A DNA stretch of 13,376 nucleotides from Clostridia bacterium (GTDB lineage: Bacteria > Bacillota > Clostridia > Oscillospirales > Acutalibacteraceae): positions 1-13,376 of the forward strand of contig CAAGBH010000165.1 in assembly GCA_900768035.1 (NCBI GenBank), in the 5' to 3' direction. The notes below the pieces were generated by a model. That model searched no databases and had not been told where the DNA came from. It was given only the letters and a program-made list of their open reading frames with translations. Positions 7,059-13,376 of this stretch are shown here, one piece after another. A program made the position numbers and the translations under genes. Numbering within the stretch: position 1 is the first letter of the stretch; every line of letters starts with the position of its first letter.

Positions 7059-7086
7059 GAAAAATTATAAATATTTATGAAAAAAT

Positions 7087-8292
7087 TTACAAACTAAACA
7101 ATCCTTTGAGTATCCAACCGATTGTAACCCATAAAGTGAGTTTAGGAACATCTTGTGTTGCAACTATTTTAAGGCTTCCCACCTGAGCATCATCTATATA
7201 GACATTAACATACCCTAAGGTGTCACCTTTTTTAATTGGCGCTTTAATTTCTTTGTTCCATTCGGTTTTACGGACTATCTTATCACCCGAAACCTTTGGC
7301 AACAAAATATTCACTTTATCACTTGAAGTGACATAAGCCTCAGGATATATACCATCCTTTACCTTAACCTTTAAATCTTTTTCGAGTTCTGCGCCAATTT
7401 GTGTGAAACTGTAATTAGCAAAACCATAGTCAAGAAGTTTCTTTGCACCGTTAAAACGGTCGTTACTGGTTTCACCTGCCAAAACAACCGCCACAAGTTC
7501 CATTCCGTTCCGCTTTGCAGTAGCAGACAGGCAGTACTTTGCGATACTTGTAGTTCCCGTCTTAAGCCCTGTTGTTCCCTCATAAAAGCGGACAAGTTTA
7601 TTAGTGTTCACAAGTTCGCTTTCACCGTCTCGCAGACTGTCCATCCAGACGGTTGAATATTTTTTAATAAGGTCGTATTTTATAAGTTCGCTCGACATTA
7701 TGGCAACATCGTGTGCCGATGTTATGTGACCCTCAGCATCAAGCCCTGTGCAGTTTACAAAATTAGTGTTTGTCATACCGAGTTGTTTTGCCCTTTCGTT
7801 CATAAGAGCAACAAAACCCTCTTCACTGCCCGCAATAGCTTCGCCCAAAGCCACACAAGCATCATTTGCAGAGGCAATAACCGTGGCTTTTAGAAGTTCG
7901 TCAACTGTCATCCCTTCGCCCGGTTCTAACCAGATTTGTGAGCCACCCATACTGCAAGCGTGTTCACTTGCATAGATAACCGTTTCCAAATCCATATCCC
8001 CTCTGCCGATTGCTTCCATTACAAGAAGTAACGGCATAACTTTGGTTATAGATGCTGGCGCTAACTTCTCGTCAGAATTTTGTTCGTAAAGAATTTCGCC
8101 CGTATAAGGTTCCATTAAAATTGCCGACTTGGCTTTTATATCAAGTTTTTGACCTATCACTGCATTCTCTGTAGCGGTATCAATCGGAACATCAATATCA
8201 GAAATATCACATTCGCTTGAAACTGTTGCCGCCGAAACCGAAAAACTGAATAATAAAGAAATAATAAGAAAGCAACTTAAAAATTTTTTCAA
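7087..8292 (-). CDS. dacF: Secreted D-alanyl-D-alanine carboxypeptidase (DacF/PBP5-like, peptidase S11)
   Basis: Low-molecular-weight penicillin-binding protein that removes the terminal D-alanine from peptidoglycan stem peptides outside the membrane. With the start chosen here (401 residues) a classic signal peptide is seen (MKKFLSC, hydrophobic core, SVSA/A at about 18-22). Active-site motifs follow: SITK (S81-K84), SAN (141-143) and KTG (244-246). The C-terminal part looks like the PBP5 beta domain and ends in a membrane-anchoring helix (WVTIGWILKGLF). The start is TTG at 8292. A GTG three codons earlier (8301) is possible, but the AAAAGGG upstream would be only one base from it, against about ten from the TTG. 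It lies 50 bases after mnmA with no clear promoter or strong terminator between. The symbol is by family; sporulation-specific DacF and vegetative DacA are not separable here. Confidence 0.9.
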   Translation of the reverse strand: MKKFLSCFLIISLLFSFSVSAATVSSECDISDIDVPIDTATENAVIGQKLDIKAKSAILMEPYTGEILYEQNSDEKLAPASITKVMPLLLVMEAIGRGDMDLETVIYASEHACSMGGSQIWLEPGEGMTVDELLKATVIASANDACVALGEAIAGSEEGFVALMNERAKQLGMTNTNFVNCTGLDAEGHITSAHDVAIMSSELIKYDLIKKYSTVWMDSLRDGESELVNTNKLVRFYEGTTGLKTGTTSIAKYCLSATAKRNGMELVAVVLAGETSNDRFNGAKKLLDYGFANYSFTQIGAELEKDLKVKVKDGIYPEAYVTSSDKVNILLPKVSGDKIVRKTEWNKEIKAPIKKGDTLGYVNVYIDDAQVGSLKIVATQDVPKLTLWVTIGWILKGLFSL

Positions 8293-8342
8293 AAAAAGCA
8301 CACCCTTTTACACTTATATATAAAAGGATATGCCTTTAAACT

Positions 8343-9392
8343 CTATTCTATGCCCTTGACGATAGTGCCTCCGCCGACAACGATATCACCATCATAAAAG
8401 ACTGCCGCCTGTCCCGAACTCGGCGCACGCTGTGCCTCATCAAATTCCACTAAAACCTGACCGTTACCGAGCGGTTTTATAACTGCAGGCTGTTCTTTAT
8501 GGCGGTAACGAAGTTTGGCGCACACTTTCATCTCATTCTCTAAATTATCAAACGGAATGAAATTAACATTTTCCACCAATACCTTTTTATAAAATAGATA
8601 TTCTTCGTCCCCTAACACAACCTGATTTGTAATCGGATTTTTATCAATAACAAAAGCGGGTTTGCCAAGTGCTATTCCGAGACCTTTTCTTTGACCGATT
8701 GTATAATGTATAACACCCTTATGTTGACCGATTTTTTCTCCCTTTAAGTTTACATAATCACCTGTATCAGAGATATAATTTGCCGTATTCTCAATAAAGG
8801 ATGCATAATCACCGTCAGGAACAAAACAAATATCCTGACTGTCTTTCTTTTTTGCATTCACAAGTTTCTTACTTTCCGCAATCTCACGCACCTGAGACTT
8901 TGAAAGTTCACCCAAAGGAAACTGAACACTTGCCAACTGTTCTTGCGTAAGGCAATAAAGCACATAAGATTGGTCTTTAGTTTCATCCTTTGCCTTGCAA
9001 AGCAAATATCTTGCGTCTTTCTCTCTGACAGTTGCATAATGTCCTGTTGCGATTTTTGAAAAGCCCCATTCCTTTGCAATTTCAAGCATTTTACCGAACT
9101 TTATATAACGGTTACAAACAATGCAGGGATTGGGTGTTCTGCCGTTTATATATTCGTCTATAAAATTATTAATAACATTTTGTTTGAAATCTTTACTTAA
9201 ATCAACCGCAAAATGCTCTATACCAAGGTTATCGCAAACTTTTTTGGCATCGGATATATTAGTTTCGTCGGCTGTATTGTTTTCAATAAGGCTTAGTGTT
9301 ACACCCGCAACCGAAAAACCTTTTTCCTTTAAAAGCGAAGCACAAACAGAGGAATCAACTCCCCCGCTCATACCAACCAAAACTTTTTCCAA
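8343..9392 (-). CDS. mnmA: tRNA-specific 2-thiouridylase MnmA
   Basis: Cytosolic enzyme that puts sulfur on C2 of the wobble uridine (U34) of tRNAs for Lys, Glu and Gln, using ATP and persulfide sulfur from a cysteine desulfurase (not encoded here). The 349-residue product has the PP-loop SGGVDSS (9-15), catalytic-type cysteines C90 in NPCIVC and C189 in SQDICF, GHYA (117-120), and GQRKGLGIA in the middle domain before a C-terminal beta-barrel. Length is normal, slightly short. The start is TTG at 9392. The first in-frame ATG (residue 8) would remove the beta-strand leading into the PP-loop, and AAAGGGG lies nine bases upstream. A hairpin between pfkA and this gene may partly end pfkA transcription. 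Identification is secure. Confidence 0.97.
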   Translation of the reverse strand: MEKVLVGMSGGVDSSVCASLLKEKGFSVAGVTLSLIENNTADETNISDAKKVCDNLGIEHFAVDLSKDFKQNVINNFIDEYINGRTPNPCIVCNRYIKFGKMLEIAKEWGFSKIATGHYATVREKDARYLLCKAKDETKDQSYVLYCLTQEQLASVQFPLGELSKSQVREIAESKKLVNAKKKDSQDICFVPDGDYASFIENTANYISDTGDYVNLKGEKIGQHKGVIHYTIGQRKGLGIALGKPAFVIDKNPITNQVVLGDEEYLFYKKVLVENVNFIPFDNLENEMKVCAKLRYRHKEQPAVIKPLGNGQVLVEFDEAQRAPSSGQAAVFYDGDIVVGGGTIVKGIE

Positions 9393-9401
9393 AGTGTTAT
9401 T

Positions 9402-9408
9402 CCCCTTT
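9402..9408 (-). promoter_or_regulatory. Shine-Dalgarno of mnmA (fixes TTG start)
   Basis: Minus-strand AAAGGGG nine bases before the TTG at 9392 and directly after a hairpin at 9441-9416. It supports the TTG over the internal ATG at residue 8. Confidence 0.65.
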
Positions 9409-9410
9409 TA

Positions 9411-9441
9411 CAAATAAAGAGCCGATTTTCACCGACTCTTT
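9411..9441 (-). terminator. Hairpin after pfkA, possible (partial) terminator
   Basis: Ten-base stem AAAGAGUCGG / UCGGCUCUUU on the minus strand (9441-9432 with 9425-9416), two of the pairs being G-U, with a six-base loop. The tail is UUUAUUUG rather than an unbroken U run, so termination may be incomplete. It begins six bases after the pfkA stop and ends just before the mnmA ribosome site. No separate mnmA promoter was seen, so some read-through seems needed. Confidence 0.55.
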
Positions 9442-9447
9442 AAAAAT

Positions 9448-10407
9448 TTAGATTGCAACTGTATCTGCGATATCGCAAAGATAATCGCTGATACTCTTAG
9501 TCATATTAAGCGCCTCATAAATATCGTAATCTACGATTTTACCCAATTTATAAGCAACAACACGGTTACCGATACCCTCTTTCAAAAGGTTTACCGCCTC
9601 ATATCCAAACTGGGTTGCGATAAGTCTATCACGAAGTGTAGGACTGCCGCCACGCTGAATGTGGCCCAAAATTGTGCCACGGGTTTCAATACCTGTTGCA
9701 GCCTCAATTTGTTCTGCCATCTTTTCAACACCGCCGACACCCTCAGCCACAACAATAATAAAATGTTTTTTTCCGAGTTTTTGTGTTTCAGTGATTTTTG
9801 CGATAACATCTTCAACTGTAATCGGGTCTTCAGGGAGAATTATTGCAGAAGCGCCAACAGCAACACCTGTTTTCAAAGCGATATAACCCGCTTTTCTTCC
9901 CATAACTTCAACCACACTGCATCTATCGTGAGAATCACAAGTGTCACGAAGTTTATCAACCATCTCGATAACAGTATTCATAGCGGTATCAAAACCGATT
10001 GTATACTCAGTTGAGGAAATATCATTATCAATAGTAGCAGGAATGCCAACACAAGGAATACCCGATAAAGACAAGTCACGGGCGCCTCGGAATGAACCGT
10101 CACCGCCGATTACAACAATACCCTCTATACCGAATTTTTTACAGTTTTCAACTGCTTCTTTAACGCCTTCTTCGGTTTTGAATTTAGGACTTCTTGCGCT
10201 ATAAAGCATTGTTCCGCCAAGTTGGATAATATCCGAAACATCACGGGAACCCAAATCAATAATATCACCTTCCATAAGGCCGTTATAACCTCTGCGGATA
10301 CCTTTCACTTTCATACCATAAGAGGATGCTGTTCTAACAACTGCACGAACTGCAGCGTTCATACCCGGTGCGTCGCCACCGCTTGTAAGTACTCCAATAG
10401 TTTTCAT
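9448..10407 (-). CDS. pfkA: ATP-dependent 6-phosphofructokinase
   Basis: Cytosolic committed-step enzyme of glycolysis, phosphorylating fructose-6-phosphate to fructose-1,6-bisphosphate. The 319-residue length and motifs match the bacterial PfkA type: GGDAPGMNAAVR (10-21), GGDGS (101-105), PATIDND with catalytic D127, MGRKAGY, and GHIQRGGSP for substrate binding. Glycine at position 104 points to ATP rather than pyrophosphate as donor, since pyrophosphate enzymes usually have aspartate there. Position 124 is alanine, a mild change from the common glycine. The ATG at 10407 has GGAG eleven bases upstream. It has its own promoter after dnaE. Neighbourhood of dnaE and pfkA is common in Bacillota, but the pyruvate kinase gene often next is replaced here by mnmA. 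Confidence 0.97.
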   Translation of the reverse strand: MKTIGVLTSGGDAPGMNAAVRAVVRTASSYGMKVKGIRRGYNGLMEGDIIDLGSRDVSDIIQLGGTMLYSARSPKFKTEEGVKEAVENCKKFGIEGIVVIGGDGSFRGARDLSLSGIPCVGIPATIDNDISSTEYTIGFDTAMNTVIEMVDKLRDTCDSHDRCSVVEVMGRKAGYIALKTGVAVGASAIILPEDPITVEDVIAKITETQKLGKKHFIIVVAEGVGGVEKMAEQIEAATGIETRGTILGHIQRGGSPTLRDRLIATQFGYEAVNLLKEGIGNRVVAYKLGKIVDYDIYEALNMTKSISDYLCDIADTVAI

Positions 10408-10439
10408 TTATAAATCAACTCCAAAAATTATCAAGTTAC

Positions 10440-10468
10440 AGTATATATCATAATTGTTAAATTTTCAA
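10440..10468 (-). promoter_or_regulatory. Sigma-A type promoter of pfkA
   Basis: Minus strand TTGAAA (10468-10463), 17 bases, TATACT (10445-10440): five of six matches in each box with ideal spacing, in the 69-base gap after dnaE. Transcription should begin near 10433, giving a leader of about 26 bases. The -35 is identical to that of the pgi promoter. Confidence 0.82.
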
Positions 10469-10476
10469 CAAAAATT

Positions 10477-13376
10477 TTAATTAATTAATTTTATATTTTC
10501 TTTTGGTAAAATTTCTTCCAAAGAATTTTGAAGCGAAAGAGAATATTTTATATATAAACTTCTCGGCGCTTCAAGTTTTTTATTAGTATCAGTACACACG
10601 ATATACACGGGTGTATCACCCTTGTTTGCTGCCAAAACTTTTTTAACCTTTGCAAAAACATCATCGTCTGTATTTCTGACTTTCAGGTAAAGACCTTTTT
10701 TATATTTAGGCGCAGTATTTATATTTTTAAGATTTTCGCTGATACGCTCTGCCTTTTCGAGAATAATCTCAATATCCCTGTCTTCCCTTTCAGAAATTCT
10801 GCCTGTTAATATTATGGGCTGGTTTTGTTCCAATAAAGGTTTATAAACCGCATAAGCATTACCAAATACCGTAACATTAACCGATGCTGAAAAATCCTCA
10901 ATTTTAGCAGTGGCAAGCAAATTGTTATTTTTAAGTTGTCTCACCTTAAGGTCGCTTATAATACCCGCAACCGAAACCCTTTTTCCGTCAGAATATTTAT
11001 TGGAAATAATATCCGTAACGCTTTGCAAATTTGCTTTGCTTAAAACATCTTTATAATCATCCATGGGGTGCCCCGAAAGATAAAGTCCCGTTGCTTCTTT
11101 TTCAAGTCTTAAAAGCATTTCTTTAGACATTTCAGGAACACTTATCATATCGAAAGTATTAGGAGTTCCCATTTCTTCAAACAAATTGAGTTGCCCCTGT
11201 GAAGAAAAACGAACTTCGTTTTCAACAGCAGAAAGTACCCCCTCAATATTATAAAGCATTTCTCGTCGATTATCCGAAACACAGTCAAGCGCACCGCTTT
11301 TAATCAATCCCTCAAGCGCCTTACGGTTAAATTCACGGGAATGGTTGCGAAGACAGAAATCGTAAAACGATGTGTATGGTCCATTCTGCTTGCGCTCAGC
11401 AATCAACTTTTCGATTATGCCAAGACCTAAATTTTTAACCGCCAAAAGACCAAAACGGATAGTCTTACCGTCAGGTGTGAAGCCTTTATCACTATGATTT
11501 ACACTCGGCGGTAAAATCTTAATGCCCATTTTTTTACATTCGGCAGTATAAAGAGACAGTTTTGAAGCGCTATCCATCATACTTGTCATCAACGCCGAAA
11601 AATACTCAGCAGGATAATGGCATTTTAAATATGCAGTTCTGTATGCCACAAAAGAATAGGCGCAAGCATGGGCTTTATTGAAAGCATAGGAACTAAAACT
11701 CGACATATCATCGAATATTCTTTCGGCAACCTGTTTTTCAACGCCCTTTTTGACTGCACCGTCAATAAAATATTCCCTCTCTTTTTGCATAACGGCGTGT
11801 TTTTTCTTTGCCATTGCACGACGCACAATGTCCGCACTGCCGAGCGAATATCCCGCCAATGTTCTAAACACCTGCATTACCTGTTCCTGATAAACAATAC
11901 ACCCGTAGGTCACATCAAGAATAGGTTTCAAAAGCGGTGTATCATAGGTTATATTCTGAGGATTGTGGCGGTTGTTTATATATTTAGGTATAGAGTCCAT
12001 AGGTCCTGGGCGGTAAAGCGACAAAACCGCCGTCAAATCTTCGATACTTTCAGGTCCTAACTGACGGAGTACATTCTTCATTCCATCCGATTCAAACTGA
12101 AATACACCCAAAGTTTTGCCCTTGCCCATCATATTATATGTTTGTATGTCATCAAGGGGTATTTTTTCAATTTGGAAATCTATACCCTGTTTTCTTATAT
12201 ATTCTTCAGTATCCGCAATAACAGTAAGGTTGCGAAGACCCAAAAAGTCCATTTTGAGAAGTCCTAATTCTTCCAAAGCGGTCATAGTAAACTGTGTTAC
12301 AACCGCTTGGTCATTGACCGCCAACGGAACATAGTCAGCCACAGGCTTGTCCGATATAACAACGCCTGCCGCATGGGTTGATGCGTGCCTCGGCATACCC
12401 TCAAGTTTAAGCGCCATATCAAGAAGTTCTTTAACCTGAGAATCATTTTCATAAAGGTCAGATAGTTCTCGGCTTCCCTCAAGCGCTCTGCTTATAGTCA
12501 TACCTACAGACTGAGGAATAAGTTTTGCAATCTTATCACAAGTAGCATACGGAATATCGAGCGCTCTGCCGACATCTCTGACCGCCGCCCTTGCCGCCAT
12601 TGTACCAAATGTTACAATCTGCGAAACGTGATCTTCACCGTATTTCTTAATAACATAATCAATAACTTTCTGACGGTTAACATAGCAAAAATCAATATCA
12701 AAATCAGGCATTGAAACACGTTCGGGATTTAAAAAACGCTCAAAATATAAATCGTATTTTATAGGGTCAATGCCTGTAATTCCTATACAGTAAGCCGCCA
12801 AAGATGCCGCTCCCGAACCTCTGCCGGGACCTACTGAAATGCCATTGTTTTTAGCGAAATTTACAAAGTCGGCTACTATCAAAAAGTAGTCAACATATCC
12901 CATTTTATTGATAACCGACAGTTCATATTCCAAACGCTCGGTATAAACTTTTTCTGGGTCATTTCCAAAAATTTTATAAAGTCCCGAATAACATTTTTCC
13001 TTAAAAAATTCAAAATGGTCACGCTCGCCTATATCGAAACGGGGTAATTTGATTTTACCAAATTCAAACTCAACATTACATTTTTCGGCTATTTCCTGTG
13101 TATTAGATATAGCCTGAGGCACTTGCGAAAAAAGTTCCGCCATTTCTTCGGCAGACTTTAAATAAAACTCATTGGTTTTAAATTCCAATGTGTTTTCATC
13201 GGTGATTTTGCTTCCCGTCTGCACGCAAAGCAAAACCTTGTGCATTTTATAATCTTCGCTTTCGGTATAATGCACGTCATTGGTAGCAACAAGCGGTATG
13301 CCTGTCTCCTCAGACAGACGGATTATCTGCGAATTAACAATTTTTTGTTCTCTTATATTATGGTCTTGAAGTTCAA
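10477..13376 (-). CDS. dnaE: DNA polymerase III alpha subunit DnaE (5' end outside window)
   Basis: Replicative C-family DNA polymerase. The reading frame is open to the window edge, so 965 codons are visible and roughly the first 180-200 residues are missing if it has the usual length. The frame must not be started at the GTG near 13275: the 33 codons before it continue the PHP-domain sequence (IPLVATNDVHYT). Seen in order, numbered from the first visible codon: the end of the PHP domain; GPGRGSGAASLAAY (about 182-195); the catalytic PDFDIDF (about 223-229), with two metal-binding aspartates; HASTHAAGVVIS; KMDFLGLRNL, with the likely third aspartate; YQEQVMQ; a helix-hairpin-helix-like segment (GLIKSGALDC); an OB-fold near the C-terminus (VAGIISDLKVRQLKNNN); and a short tail. 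No frameshift. It is followed by pfkA with an AT-rich gap and no clear terminator. Confidence 0.97.
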   Translation of the reverse strand, partial: ELQDHNIREQKIVNSQIIRLSEETGIPLVATNDVHYTESEDYKMHKVLLCVQTGSKITDENTLEFKTNEFYLKSAEEMAELFSQVPQAISNTQEIAEKCNVEFEFGKIKLPRFDIGERDHFEFFKEKCYSGLYKIFGNDPEKVYTERLEYELSVINKMGYVDYFLIVADFVNFAKNNGISVGPGRGSGAASLAAYCIGITGIDPIKYDLYFERFLNPERVSMPDFDIDFCYVNRQKVIDYVIKKYGEDHVSQIVTFGTMAARAAVRDVGRALDIPYATCDKIAKLIPQSVGMTISRALEGSRELSDLYENDSQVKELLDMALKLEGMPRHASTHAAGVVISDKPVADYVPLAVNDQAVVTQFTMTALEELGLLKMDFLGLRNLTVIADTEEYIRKQGIDFQIEKIPLDDIQTYNMMGKGKTLGVFQFESDGMKNVLRQLGPESIEDLTAVLSLYRPGPMDSIPKYINNRHNPQNITYDTPLLKPILDVTYGCIVYQEQVMQVFRTLAGYSLGSADIVRRAMAKKKHAVMQKEREYFIDGAVKKGVEKQVAERIFDDMSSFSSYAFNKAHACAYSFVAYRTAYLKCHYPAEYFSALMTSMMDSASKLSLYTAECKKMGIKILPPSVNHSDKGFTPDGKTIRFGLLAVKNLGLGIIEKLIAERKQNGPYTSFYDFCLRNHSREFNRKALEGLIKSGALDCVSDNRREMLYNIEGVLSAVENEVRFSSQGQLNLFEEMGTPNTFDMISVPEMSKEMLLRLEKEATGLYLSGHPMDDYKDVLSKANLQSVTDIISNKYSDGKRVSVAGIISDLKVRQLKNNNLLATAKIEDFSASVNVTVFGNAYAVYKPLLEQNQPIILTGRISEREDRDIEIILEKAERISENLKNINTAPKYKKGLYLKVRNTDDDVFAKVKKVLAANKGDTPVYIVCTDTNKKLEAPRSLYIKYSLSLQNSLEEILPKENIKLIN

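Noticed and set aside
7067..7078. Twelve-base palindrome ATAAATATTTAT after dacF
   Set aside because: It is made only of A and T, would form a very weak hairpin, and such palindromes are frequent in AT-rich gaps. It was not called as a terminator.
8323..8337. Small inverted repeat AAAGG/CCTTT between mnmA and dacF
   Set aside because: A five-base stem with a mixed TA tail is too weak to call as a terminator.
8314..8342. TAGAGT, 17 bases, TATATA ahead of dacF as a promoter
   Set aside because: Only about half of each box matches the consensus; chance is likely in this composition.
9661..10014. Plus-strand open frame of 117 codons
   Set aside because: It lies wholly inside pfkA on the opposite strand, has no family motifs and reads as low-complexity antisense of a conserved enzyme.
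11668..12060. Plus-strand open frame of 130 codons
   Set aside because: It lies inside the conserved polymerase core of dnaE. The product has no recognisable domain.
13273..13275. GTG at 13275 as the dnaE start
   Set aside because: The frame continues upstream to the window edge with typical DnaE PHP-domain sequence, so this codon is an internal valine.

Overview
The window is an AT-rich bacterial chromosome segment in which all twelve supported genes lie on the minus strand, so it is read from high to low coordinates. Low-GC codon use, purine-rich Shine-Dalgarno sites, a DUF512 radical-SAM gene placed before der, a DUF177-rpmF pair, a DacF-type carboxypeptidase and dnaE next to pfkA all suggest a Bacillota/Clostridia chromosome, possibly a gut-type Oscillospirales-like lineage. 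The phylum is fairly secure. The order is a guess from protein flavour.

Layout in transcription order: (1) 13376-10477, the 3' part of dnaE, whose 5' end lies outside the window. (2) 10407-8292, pfkA with its own promoter, a hairpin, then mnmA and a secreted D-Ala-D-Ala carboxypeptidase. (3) 6997-5193, pgi with its own promoter, followed by a small P-loop protein of unknown function and a clear intrinsic terminator. (4) 5080-4370, DUF177 (YceD) and rpmF, driven by a consensus promoter and closed by a strong terminator. (5) 4287-20, a tightly packed chain of a PDZ/radical-SAM DUF512 gene, der, plsY and gpsA, with junctions of a few bases and Shine-Dalgarno sequences built into the preceding gene's last codons.

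The genes are core functions: replication (DnaE), upper glycolysis (Pgi makes fructose-6-phosphate, PfkA commits it), tRNA wobble thiolation (MnmA), peptidoglycan trimming (DacF), ribosome components and assembly (L32, Der) and the first steps of phospholipid synthesis (GpsA makes glycerol-3-phosphate, PlsY acylates it). No RNA genes, mobile elements, CRISPR arrays, prophage or defence genes were seen. No gap between genes exceeds about 115 bases.

I did not find a new biological system here; this is ordinary housekeeping DNA. The points most worth a second look are two conserved genes of unknown function (DUF512 radical SAM and the mini P-loop protein), a shortened cysteine pair in ribosomal protein L32, and a possible promoter embedded in the rpmF terminator just ahead of the DUF512-der-plsY-gpsA chain.
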